Both the position numbers and the translations under genes were made by a program. A stretch of DNA of 52,775 nucleotides, taken from Comamonas suwonensis. Lineage in GTDB: Bacteria; Pseudomonadota; Gammaproteobacteria; Burkholderiales; Burkholderiaceae_C. Where the stretch lies: assembly GCF_012844455.2 (NCBI RefSeq), contig NZ_JABBCQ020000022.1:1-52775 (forward strand), read 5' to 3'. Every line of letters starts with the position of its first letter. The stretch's first letter is position 1. The notes beneath the pieces are model-generated. The model did not search any database. It was not told the DNA's origin and worked only from the letters and a program-made list of their open reading frames with translations. Positions 32,717 through 40,655 of the stretch are shown here, in pieces.

Positions 32717-35668
32717 TTAGAGCACCTGCCAACGCACGCTGAACAGGGTCTCGTTACTTGTTTTTTCTTGCAGGCGCTGCTGGAGCGAGGCAATCAATTC
32801 GTCGCGCTTGGCGATGATCTCGTCCTCGACGGCGAAAATTTCTTGCCGCAGACGGCGTTGCTTGCGCTCCAGCTCCGCCAGCTCGCGCTGGATGCCGTCT
32901 TGCTCCTGCAATGTGGCGGCCTTGCGGGCGTCGCGCTTCAACTGTGCGATGCGCGCCTTGGTGTTCTTCAGGGCTTCCTCTGCGGCCAGCAGCTTATCGT
33001 CGGCCCAGCGTTCCAGCTTGTCGCGCTCTTCATTGAAGAGGCGCTGGTTGGCTTCCAGCACCTGGGCAACGGTGGCGGCGACCGCGCGCTGGCTGTTAGC
33101 CAGCAAGGCCTCGGGCACGGTGGTGCTCAAAGGAGTCGTTTTTCCTGCTGCTGGAATGGCCATCAGCTTTTCGCAGGTTTCCTGATCCAGCACCTGACCA
33201 TCGTCAGTGAGGCCGGAGAACAGCAGCGCCTCGGTAGTCTCGAATGCGGTGACCTCCAGCCGGGCCAGCGTCAGCCAGCCGGACATGCCGCGCAGTCTCT
33301 CGATGACGGAGACCCGTGCGCCGTGTTTGCCGTAGTCGAGCTTCAAGGTGGCGACGGGCGTAGCCGCGTTCAGGCTGGCATCAATGCTCCATTCCCCCAG
33401 CGGGTGGCTGAGGCGGTAGGCGTGCGCCAGCATGTCCGGCTGTGCCGCACCACGAATGAGCTGGTAGCGGCCCACTGGTGCTAGTTGAACGATTCCAGTT
33501 GGCGGCGTGCTCAGAGAGAACGCATAGGACTGCTCGTCGAAGCGCGCGCGGCCGTCCAATGCAAAGCAGGTGACACCCCAGAACCAGCGCCCCAGCTTGT
33601 CGAGCCGCGCTTCGGCGTCTTGAAGACGCAGTTTGAGGCGGTCGTGAACGTCCTCATCAAAGTTCTCCAGAAGTTGGGACTGGGTGTCTTTAATGCGGTC
33701 GGCAATGACTTCTTCCAGCTCCGCTTGCAGCGCATTGAAGGCGGCTTCGATTTGCTCGGGCTGGCGGCAGGTGTCGTAGATCTGGAGGATGCGTTTCTCG
33801 AAGTCGAGGCCGCCTTCAATGCGGCCCAGCACTTCGTCGCTGGCGCCAAACACGCCCGAGAACAGGTTGAACTTCTCGGTGAGCAGTTCCAGCACGCGCT
33901 GGTCGGCCTGGTTGCGGGTGTTGAGGAAGTTGATGACCACCACATCGAAACGCTGACCGTAGCGGTGGCAGCGGCCAATGCGTTGCTCGACGCGCTGCGG
34001 GTTCCACGGCAAGTCGTAGTTGATGATCAGCGCGCAGAACTGCAGGTTGACGCCCTCGGCAGCCGCTTCGGTGGCGATCATGATTTCCGCACCGGTGCCG
34101 TCGTCTTTGCGGAAGTGGTCGATCAGCGCAGTGCGGCGATCCACCTGCGGCGAGCCGGTGACGCGATCCGTGCTTTTGTACTCTTCCAGCCAGCGCTGGT
34201 AGATGGCGGTTGATTCCTCGTGGGTGTTGGTGCCACTGAACAACACCAACTTGCCCGCGTGGCCGTTGGCCGAGAGAAAGCGGTGCAGGTATTCCTGCGT
34301 GCGTTTGGATTCGGTAAAGATGATGGCTTTGCGTGGCGCACGTAGCTCGGCCATCTTGCCAAAGCCCAAGCCGAGCGCCTTCAGTAGCGCCTGCGCTTTG
34401 GTGTCGGTTTGCAGCGCTTGGGCGGCATCGACGAATGCAGTCAGTTCCTCGATCTCGGCGGTGATCGCGGCTCGGACGGCCTGGGCATCTTTTGCAGCGC
34501 CCGGCTTACCTTCTTCGACTGGCGCGGGCGTATGGGCTTCGACGTCTTCGTCAGCCTCGCTAGCTTCCTCTTCGAGATAGTCCTGTTCCAGGTCGTCCTC
34601 GACAATGAGCTGTTCGACTAGTCGGCTGCCGTCATCTTCCGCGATGTTTTCGCTCTGGTCTGCCGTGAGCAGGTGCTGCAGGCGCTCGCGGATGTTGACC
34701 AACGTGGCAGCGACGGCGTGCGAACTGGAGGCCAGCAGCTTGCGCAAGATCAGTGCTGTGAGGTGGCGCTGCTGCTTGGGTAGGGCGTAGGAGTCTTCCT
34801 TTTGCAGAAAGGCCGAGATGCGCTCGTACAGCGCCTGCTCGTCGTCGGTGGGGTTGAACGGCTGGGTGAGGGCCTTGCGCTCGGTGTACTTGATGTACTC
34901 CAGCACGTCGCGGCGCAGTGTGCGTTTGGCGAAACTGGCAAGACGCTCACGCAGCTCGTCCAGGCCCGTCCCGCTGTTCATGAATTGCTTGCGGAAGGCG
35001 GTTTCGTCGCCGAACATGTGCTCGTCAATCAGCGTCGACAGTCCGTACAGCTCCATCAGCGAGTTCTGCAGGGGCGTGGCGGTGAGTAGCAGCTTCTTGC
35101 GGCCCTGCAGTGCGCGCTTGAGCGCCTGCCCGGTGCGGTTGCTGGCGCGGTGCGCGTTGCGCAGCTTGTGCGCTTCGTCGATGACCACTACATCCCAAGG
35201 AACTGCACGCAGCTCGGCTTCCAGCTTGGCGGCAAACTGATAGGACATGATGACGACCGCCTTGCCAACCTGCCGCTGCAGGGTGGCGAGCATGTCGCCA
35301 GCGGACTGCTTGCGCAGAGAAACGGCATCCACCACGGTGGTGGGCACGGCGAACTTGTCGTGCAGCTCCTGCGCCCATTGCTTGCGCAGGCTCGCCGGGC
35401 AGATGACCAAGAGCCGACGGCGGCGCTCAGCCCAGTACTGGCAAACCACCAGCGCTGCTTCGATGGTCTTGCCCAGCCCCACCTCGTCAGCCAGCAGTAC
35501 GCCTTCCTGCAATGGGTTCCGAAGGGCGAACAGCGCCGCCTCGATTTGATGCGGGTTCAAATCGACGCTGGCATCGAACAGCGATTGGGAGAGGCGATCA
35601 ACGCCATCGGCGGCGTGTCGCCGCGTCAGCTCGTGGGCGTAGTACTTGGCGTGGTAGGCGGAGATCAA
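32717..35668 (-). CDS. SNF2/RapA-like DEAH helicase
   Basis: 983 residues from the TTG at 35666-35668, which overlaps the TGA of the HTH gene (TTGA) and is preceded by GGAGGGAACCGA, a strong ribosome-binding site. The motor domain shows LADEVGLGKT (Walker A, 64-68), VVIDEAH (164-167), LLLTATPLQN and, in the C-terminal lobe, YDLPWNPQRVEQRIGRCHRYGQ (motif V-VI). Insertion of an acidic low-complexity stretch between the lobes and a coiled-coil C-terminus (about 870-970) are visible. SNF2 motors in DISARM (DrmD) and related systems move along DNA and remodel protein-DNA complexes. It is the first large gene of the operon. Confidence 0.9.
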   Translation of the reverse strand: MISAYHAKYYAHELTRRHAADGVDRLSQSLFDASVDLNPHQIEAALFALRNPLQEGVLLADEVGLGKTIEAALVVCQYWAERRRRLLVICPASLRKQWAQELHDKFAVPTTVVDAVSLRKQSAGDMLATLQRQVGKAVVIMSYQFAAKLEAELRAVPWDVVVIDEAHKLRNAHRASNRTGQALKRALQGRKKLLLTATPLQNSLMELYGLSTLIDEHMFGDETAFRKQFMNSGTGLDELRERLASFAKRTLRRDVLEYIKYTERKALTQPFNPTDDEQALYERISAFLQKEDSYALPKQQRHLTALILRKLLASSSHAVAATLVNIRERLQHLLTADQSENIAEDDGSRLVEQLIVEDDLEQDYLEEEASEADEDVEAHTPAPVEEGKPGAAKDAQAVRAAITAEIEELTAFVDAAQALQTDTKAQALLKALGLGFGKMAELRAPRKAIIFTESKRTQEYLHRFLSANGHAGKLVLFSGTNTHEESTAIYQRWLEEYKSTDRVTGSPQVDRRTALIDHFRKDDGTGAEIMIATEAAAEGVNLQFCALIINYDLPWNPQRVEQRIGRCHRYGQRFDVVVINFLNTRNQADQRVLELLTEKFNLFSGVFGASDEVLGRIEGGLDFEKRILQIYDTCRQPEQIEAAFNALQAELEEVIADRIKDTQSQLLENFDEDVHDRLKLRLQDAEARLDKLGRWFWGVTCFALDGRARFDEQSYAFSLSTPPTGIVQLAPVGRYQLIRGAAQPDMLAHAYRLSHPLGEWSIDASLNAATPVATLKLDYGKHGARVSVIERLRGMSGWLTLARLEVTAFETTEALLFSGLTDDGQVLDQETCEKLMAIPAAGKTTPLSTTVPEALLANSQRAVAATVAQVLEANQRLFNEERDKLERWADDKLLAAEEALKNTKARIAQLKRDARKAATLQEQDGIQRELAELERKQRRLRQEIFAVEDEIIAKRDELIASLQQRLQEKTSNETLFSVRWQVL

Positions 35669-35868
35669 TCGGTTCCCTCCGCCTTCTTCGACTGGTCGGC
35701 TATCCAGCCGTCGATGTCCGTTGCCCGAAAGCGCCATGTCCCGCCGACCTTGAAGGCCGGTATTTTCTTGGCAGCCGCGAGTCTGTAGATCGTCCGCTCA
35801 GTGACCTTCAAGTACTCGGCGACTTCCTTGATCGTCAGGATTCCGCTTTCGCTGCTATTTTGGGGCAT
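35665..35868 (-). CDS. Helix-turn-helix (excisionase-type) DNA-binding protein
   Basis: A 67-residue protein with a single MerR/excisionase-type winged helix: LTIKEVAEYLKVTERTIYRLA, then KIPAFKVGGTWRFRATDIDGWI. Proteins of this size act as excisionases or as transcription regulators. As the first gene of the minus-strand operon, overlapping the SNF2 start by 4 bp, it is most likely the operon's regulator, and the candidate promoter and operator would lie in the 35869-35960 region. No separate effector domain is present. Confidence 0.85.
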   Translation of the reverse strand: MPQNSSESGILTIKEVAEYLKVTERTIYRLAAAKKIPAFKVGGTWRFRATDIDGWIADQSKKAEGTD

Positions 35869-36309
35869 GGAATGGGATCAGTTGGATGATTGGTAAAGCA
35901 CGACAGGATAGTGCAAAATTTTCCAATTAGTGACTAAAGGCGACCGAACCTGAAAGGTTTGCCTAATACGCGCGTTACTAAATCGTCGAATCCACGCCCT
36001 CAAGGCCAAGGCGTTACTATCTGGCTCCATTGGCATCAACGTTGGATTGATACCGGAAATTTTGACCGCGACATCACAGGCTCGGTCATGGATTTCAAAT
36101 CCGTGTTGCGCCCTCTTTTTTTGCCGTTTTGTGCTGTGCATGTGCAATAATCCACCAGCACGTACATGTCCTATGTGTTCCAACCCAATCCAGCCTTAAA
36201 TATGGGCCAGCGGGGGAACAACATGGGGAACACAAAGGCAAAAAAATTCGCAAAGTCTTTGATTTATGCGGGTTTCAAAGGGAGATTCAATTCCCGCCAG
36301 TCCACCTAC
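35869..36309. other. Intergenic region (about 440 bp) between the defence operon and tRNA-Arg, with a tRNA-3'-end-like stretch
   Basis: No confident gene; short frames here have no coding character. The region upstream of the HTH gene should carry the defence operon promoter. Near 36275-36303 the sequence ATTCAATTCCCGCC followed by AGTCCACC resembles the 3' part of a tRNA or of tmRNA, with GCGGG at 36269-36273 able to pair with CCCGC. The upstream part of such an RNA is missing, so this looks like an attachment-site remnant rather than a gene. Confidence 0.45.
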
Positions 36310-36337
36310 AAACAACCCAGCGCACGCTGGGTTGTTT
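36310..36337. terminator. Strong hairpin upstream of tRNA-Arg
   Basis: AAACAACCCAGCG and CGCTGGGTTGTTT (36310-36322 and 36325-36337) are perfectly complementary over 13 bp with a 2-base spacer, a very stable hairpin whose ends are A- and T-rich, so it may terminate in either direction. It lies 10 bp upstream of the tRNA. Confidence 0.7.
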
Positions 36338-36347
36338 CACAATCAGA

Positions 36348-36424
36348 CTGCCCGTAGCTCAGTTGGATAGAGCAACAGCCTTCTAAGCTGTGGGTCACAG
36401 GTTCGATCCCTGTCGGGCAGACCA
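36348..36424 (+). tRNA. tRNA-Arg (anticodon TCT)
   Basis: 77 nt including an encoded CCA. The acceptor stem CTGCCCG pairs fully with CGGGCAG, the D arm is GCTC-AGTTGGATA-GAGC, the anticodon stem ACAGC/GCTGT encloses CTTCTAA with TCT at positions 34-36, and the T arm has GGTTCGATCC. It reads AGA. It lies between two hairpins, and its 3' end is a classic integration target for islands. Confidence 0.97.
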
Positions 36425-36428
36425 CTGA

Positions 36429-36461
36429 AAAAGCCGCTCATGCTTTGCATGAGCGGCTTTT
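36429..36461. terminator. Bidirectional rho-independent terminator after tRNA-Arg
   Basis: AAAAGCCGCTCATGC (36429-36443) pairs with GCATGAGCGGCTTTT (36447-36461) around a TTT loop, giving a 15-bp perfect stem with T-rich ends on both strands. It can end the tRNA transcript and also, on the minus strand, that of the M14-like gene. Confidence 0.85.
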
Positions 36462-36531
36462 GTGTTTTGGAGCAGTGGTTTTGCAGAGTTCGATGCTGTT
36501 GCGAGTAAATTCTTCGACTTGACTGCTGTTT

Positions 36532-38280
36532 TTATTCCATTTCTTCTTCAAATACGACCGAAGGCGGCGCGACGACTCGGCCTATGTCTGCTGGCGATGT
36601 GATCAAGCTCTTGCTGACATAGCTGAACGGTGTGTCTGGCTCCAGTGCGGCGGTGGCCAGATGGGCTTTTGCTTGGTTGAGGGTAATGTAGTAGCTGCCC
36701 ACTGGGGTGTCGATGGCTCCGCGTGTCAGTACCAGCGAGCTGCTGCCGCTGCGAGCTGCGTTGTAGCTGTCGGCGAGCATTTGGCCAGGTTCTGCAATTT
36801 GCATGACTTGCACGCCTTGCAGACGAAGGCGATCTACCGCTCTGCCTGAGTCTGAGGACAGCCAGTAGCCGCAGGGGCGTGGACGTGTTTGTTCAGGCTT
36901 GATGCGCAGGGATGAATTCCAGTCCACGCGCGCTTCGACCTCTTGCCCCGAGTCTGCTTGCAACATGCGAATGCTGTGTTGCTCAGGCGTTTGGATGGAC
37001 TGAATAGCGAGCGTGTTTCGGCAAGCCAGAGCCGATATGTCGCGGGACACAAAGGATTCAACCTGTTTCAAGTTCTGCGATTTTTCAGCAGTTGCTCTCA
37101 GCGAGGCAGTGGCGGCGATCACAAGGCTGTGCACGCGACGCTGGATATGCATGCGGCCTAAGTCGGAGCCGCGGCTGGCGATAAGCAGAGCGGCCGAATT
37201 TTTGAGGCTGCTGGCGTTGATTAACGTGTCTGCGCCAAGGCCGGCCATGGAGAGCGATTTGTCACCCGGTTGAGCACTGGGCTGAAAGAACCATTCATTG
37301 CTGAGCTCTGCCTGATTGAGGGCTGAGCGTACAGGCTGGCTGAACCACTCGCGTGCAGCTTTGTTGATGAACTCGTGCGTATTGGCGGTGGCGGCGGGTT
37401 GCAGCAGTACGTCATACCGCTGTACGGCCTGAAATTTCTGCAGAAAAGCACCGCCAGCAGCAAATTCCTGTAGGTCGATGACGGCTGCTGGCCGGTAGTT
37501 GCGCATCAGGCGGGCGAGTGCCTGTGCTTCAGGGGTGTTTAAAAGCAGGTGGTCGTGCGTGAGATCGGTGCCGTCCGCTGTCACGGGGCTGGCCGTGTCT
37601 GCTGCATCAGGATTGGCGCGCGGCACGATGATGATGTTGATTTGCTGCAGCAAGGGTGCGAGCAGGCCGCCTTGGCCTAGTTCGCTTGCGATAGCGAGCA
37701 AGGCCTCAGTACTGGCAGGCTCATCTCCACGCTGACCTCCGACAAGTAGCACAGTGGGCTTGCCATTGTTGTTAATGGTCATGGCTTGCGTGCTTTGGCC
37801 TTGCGTTGCAATCAGAGCCTGAATTGGCAGTCCGCGCTGAGATGTGCCGATGGCTGCCGCGCCAAGTTGGTAACCGCTGCCAGCTTTGCCGCCCAGCGAT
37901 TGCAGCAAAGTGGCGATTTCTGTATGTGTGCTGAACTGTTGCCGATTTGAACCCAGGCCCGGCGTGGCGTAGAGGGCTGTTGGATCTGGAAAGAGAGACT
38001 CGATTGCGGGGTTGTAGGGGAGCGCTGCGAGTTGTGGAGCAGATGCGATGGGGCGACTAACGGCCGGTTGCGCTGCAGGTGTTGAGGCCGCGCTGGTGCT
38101 TGGCTGGCTTGTTTTTGTCGGTGAACTGTTTGACGTGCCCGCCCACGGAGGTAACTGCACATTGGCGCAGGCCGTCAGCAACATTGCCGAGCCCACGGTC
38201 GTAAGCTTGAGCATGCGATGAGTCCAGACAGGCTGAAGTCGCTTGGCTTCGGAGAAAACGGGCTTGGTTAGAAATGTCAT
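36532..38280 (-). CDS. M14 carboxypeptidase-like lipoprotein with degenerate active site
   Basis: About 582 residues from the ATG at 38278-38280; a GTG at 38307 or an internal ATG at 38214 are alternatives. The lipobox LLTAC follows a hydrophobic stretch, then comes a long Ser/Thr/Pro/Ala linker. The peptidase region has the M14 framework: GGQRGDEPAS where the family has GGxHGxE, PRANPDAAD, DLTHDHLLL where DLNRDH is expected, and VIDLQEF where DLHE is expected. The zinc-binding His of the first motif is Arg, the His of DLHE is Gln, and the Arg of DLNRDH is His. It may be a pseudo-enzyme that binds peptidoglycan or peptide without cleaving it. Confidence 0.7.
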   Translation of the reverse strand: MTFLTKPVFSEAKRLQPVWTHRMLKLTTVGSAMLLTACANVQLPPWAGTSNSSPTKTSQPSTSAASTPAAQPAVSRPIASAPQLAALPYNPAIESLFPDPTALYATPGLGSNRQQFSTHTEIATLLQSLGGKAGSGYQLGAAAIGTSQRGLPIQALIATQGQSTQAMTINNNGKPTVLLVGGQRGDEPASTEALLAIASELGQGGLLAPLLQQINIIIVPRANPDAADTASPVTADGTDLTHDHLLLNTPEAQALARLMRNYRPAAVIDLQEFAAGGAFLQKFQAVQRYDVLLQPAATANTHEFINKAAREWFSQPVRSALNQAELSNEWFFQPSAQPGDKSLSMAGLGADTLINASSLKNSAALLIASRGSDLGRMHIQRRVHSLVIAATASLRATAEKSQNLKQVESFVSRDISALACRNTLAIQSIQTPEQHSIRMLQADSGQEVEARVDWNSSLRIKPEQTRPRPCGYWLSSDSGRAVDRLRLQGVQVMQIAEPGQMLADSYNAARSGSSSLVLTRGAIDTPVGSYYITLNQAKAHLATAALEPDTPFSYVSKSLITSPADIGRVVAPPSVVFEEEME

Positions 38281-38400
38281 AAGTTCAACGCCAATAAAAA
38301 AGAGCACGCCAAGCGCGAAACCTCAAGCTTCGCACATCCAGATTGGATGTTAGGCCGACTGGCTTGCGATCTGCTGTCAGCGCGTAGCGCTGCCGAGCCC

Positions 38401-38442
38401 AGAAAAAACAAAAGGGCTGCAATATTTGCTATTGCAGCCCTT
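38401..38442 (-). terminator. Rho-independent terminator of rhlE
   Basis: On the minus strand a 13-bp stem (AAGGGCTGCAATA with its complement, 38412-38424 and 38430-38442) is followed by a T-rich run, TTTGTTTTTTCT. It lies about 55 bp after the rhlE stop. Confidence 0.85.
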
Positions 38443-38497
38443 GGTGAGGGGTGAATTGCTTTGACGGCGTCTTCACGCCTTCAGCTGCGTCGGTGGG

Positions 38498-40390
38498 TTA
38501 GCGGCCGTAACCGCCGCCAAAGCCACCGCGGTTACCGCCGCGATTGCCGCCACCGCCGTTGCCGCCGCCGAAGCCACCACGGTTACCACCGCCAAAGCCA
38601 CCACGGCGACCGCGGTCGGCCATGCTGTCTACGCTGGTGCGCATAGGATCAGGCTGGCCGCCATTGCTGCCGCGCGAGCTATTGTTGCGAGCATGACCTT
38701 GCTGAGTGCCGAGGTGTGCATCAGCGCGTGGGGGCTGGTCGTCATACCGGCCGCCGCGTTCGCGGTCACCAAACTGGCGAGAGTCGTTGCGCTTGGGTGC
38801 GCGCGGCTGGTCGTTGTTGTAAGGGCGGGGTGCGCGCTCGCCTTGGCCAAATTGTGGCTGGCCTTGTTGCTGGTTACGATCAGAGCCGCGCTCAGCACCA
38901 CGCTCGGAGTGGCGGTCAAAACCGCGGTCCGAATTGCGGCCATTGCTGCGTTCTGCGCCTTGCTGGCCTTGAGGGCGTGGGCTGCCGAAGCGGCTGTTGC
39001 TGCGCGGTTTGTTCTGGCGTGCAGGGCGTTGCTGGGCTTCGCCTTCGGCCTCGCCCTGGCCGTCCGCTGAGGGACGGCGAGCACCACCACGGCCACCGTT
39101 GGGGGCCTTGTTGGTGCGGATGCGATCCATCATTTCTTGGCGAGCAGCCTTGGCAGCAGCCTGCATGACATCGCGGCTAGGCGGCTTGCCTGCACCGCCC
39201 CACAGAGTTTGGCGACCCATGGCGATGGGTTCAGCCACTTCGCCTTCTTCGGGGCCAAAGCCTTCAACCAGCGCCACTGGAATCTCTTGCTTGGTAAAGC
39301 GTTCGATGTCCATCATGAAGCCTTCTTCGTCCATGCAGACAAGGCTCACGGCATTGCCTTCGCGACCGGCGCGGCCAGTACGGCCGATGCGGTGCACGTA
39401 GTCTTCCGAGATGTTAGGAATCTCGTAGTTGACCACGTTGGGCAATTCGTCGATGTCGATGCCACGTGCTGCAATATCAGTAGCTACCAGCGCACGCAGT
39501 TCGCCGGTCTTGAAGCCTTCGAGGGCTTGAGTACGGGCGCTTTGGCTCTTGTTGCCGTGCAGGGCCATGGCAGAGACGCCATTCTTGGTCAGGTACTCGG
39601 CAACGTTGTTGGCGCCAAACTTGGTGCGGGTGAAAACCAGCACCTGGCTCCAGTTGTTTTCCTGAATGATGTGCAGCAGAACCTGCTTCTTCTTGCCGCG
39701 ACCCACGGGGTGGATCACCTGCTTGATGCGCTGCACTGTCGTGTTGCTGGGTGTTACCTGAATGGACTTCGGGTTGCGCAGCAGACCGTTGGCCAGATCA
39801 CGGATTTCATCGCTGAAAGTGGCAGAGAACAGCAGGCTTTGCTTGTCCTTGGGCACCAGTGCCAGCACCTTCTTGACGTCGTGGATAAAGCCCATGTCCA
39901 GCATGCGGTCGGCTTCGTCCAGAATCAGCATCTCGACAGTAGACAGGTCCATGAAACCCTGGCCTGCCAGATCCAGCAGACGGCCGGGAGTGGCGACCAG
40001 AACGTCCACGCCTTTTTCGATACGGGCAATCTGTGGCTTCATGCCAACGCCACCGAAGATGACTGTGGAATTGATATCCATGTATTTGGCGTAGCTGCGC
40101 AAGTTTTCTTCAACCTGAGCGGCCAGCTCGCGGGTGGGAGTCAGCACCAGCGTGCGAATGCCCTTGCCGCCAAATCGATTCTTGGGCGCTGTGCCAGTTG
40201 CCAGGCGCTGCAGCATGGGTAGCGTAAAAGCTGCCGTCTTGCCGGTACCTGTCTGGGCACCTGCCAGCAGGTCGTGACCTGCGAGAACCAGCGGAATGGC
40301 TTGCGCCTGAATGGGGGTGGGTTTTTCGTAACCCTGCTCTTGTACGGCCTTGAGAATGGCCGGAGCCAGATTCAGTTCTTCAAATGTCAT
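38498..40390 (-). CDS. rhlE: DEAD-box RNA helicase RhlE
   Basis: 630 residues from the ATG at 40388-40390. All DEAD-box motifs are present: a Q motif (GYEKPTPIQAQAIP), AQTGTGKT, PTREL, LDEADRMLDMGF, LLFSATF and HRIGRTGRAG. The N-terminal 380 residues are the two RecA lobes. From about residue 400 the tail is low complexity, rich in Arg, Gly, Asn and Gln, ending in GGFGGG/GGNRGG repeats, an RGG-type RNA-binding tail that could drive condensate formation. RhlE helps 50S ribosome assembly and mRNA decay, often under cold stress. The tail is long compared with E. coli RhlE but usual for this order. It is divergent from ettA across a 265-bp gap. Confidence 0.95.
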   Translation of the reverse strand: MTFEELNLAPAILKAVQEQGYEKPTPIQAQAIPLVLAGHDLLAGAQTGTGKTAAFTLPMLQRLATGTAPKNRFGGKGIRTLVLTPTRELAAQVEENLRSYAKYMDINSTVIFGGVGMKPQIARIEKGVDVLVATPGRLLDLAGQGFMDLSTVEMLILDEADRMLDMGFIHDVKKVLALVPKDKQSLLFSATFSDEIRDLANGLLRNPKSIQVTPSNTTVQRIKQVIHPVGRGKKKQVLLHIIQENNWSQVLVFTRTKFGANNVAEYLTKNGVSAMALHGNKSQSARTQALEGFKTGELRALVATDIAARGIDIDELPNVVNYEIPNISEDYVHRIGRTGRAGREGNAVSLVCMDEEGFMMDIERFTKQEIPVALVEGFGPEEGEVAEPIAMGRQTLWGGAGKPPSRDVMQAAAKAARQEMMDRIRTNKAPNGGRGGARRPSADGQGEAEGEAQQRPARQNKPRSNSRFGSPRPQGQQGAERSNGRNSDRGFDRHSERGAERGSDRNQQQGQPQFGQGERAPRPYNNDQPRAPKRNDSRQFGDRERGGRYDDQPPRADAHLGTQQGHARNNSSRGSNGGQPDPMRTSVDSMADRGRRGGFGGGNRGGFGGGNGGGGNRGGNRGGFGGGYGR

Positions 40391-40655
40391 TGTGATCAAT
40401 TGCGCCAATCCTGGGCGCGGGGTATCAGCCTGTCATGGCAGCCCGTTGGGCTGCCTGGCCAGTTGTAGGCAGATAAAGTTGCGTGTTGGGAGCTTGGAAA
40501 CGCTTCCTTTGTCCCCAGCTGAAGTGCTGCTGCAGAAGGCAACTGGACGCCTATTGCGAGGGGTATTGTCGCATGCGCCGATAATCATGGTTTGTTTGCC
40601 GTGAAATGCGGCACACTTTTTTGCATAAATCCAAGCAACTCAAAGCAATTCGAAC

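Noticed and set aside
31514..35788. Several plus-strand frames opposite the methyltransferase and SNF2 genes
   Set aside because: Shadows of the minus-strand genes; the SNF2 and methyltransferase motifs are on the other strand.
22472..35868. Labelling the operon as BREX, DISARM or PARIS
   Set aside because: BREX needs brxC/pglZ, DISARM needs drmA and drmB, and PARIS is a two-gene DUF4435 system. Only single components (SNF2, ATPase, TOPRIM) are shared.
36160..36309. A complete tmRNA gene
   Set aside because: Only a 3'-end-like stretch is present; the 5' domain and the tag open frame are absent.
38498..39000. A CRISPR-like array in the glycine-rich tail region
   Set aside because: The repetition comes from GGFGGG/GGNRGG codons at the end of rhlE; repeats are irregular and without spacers.
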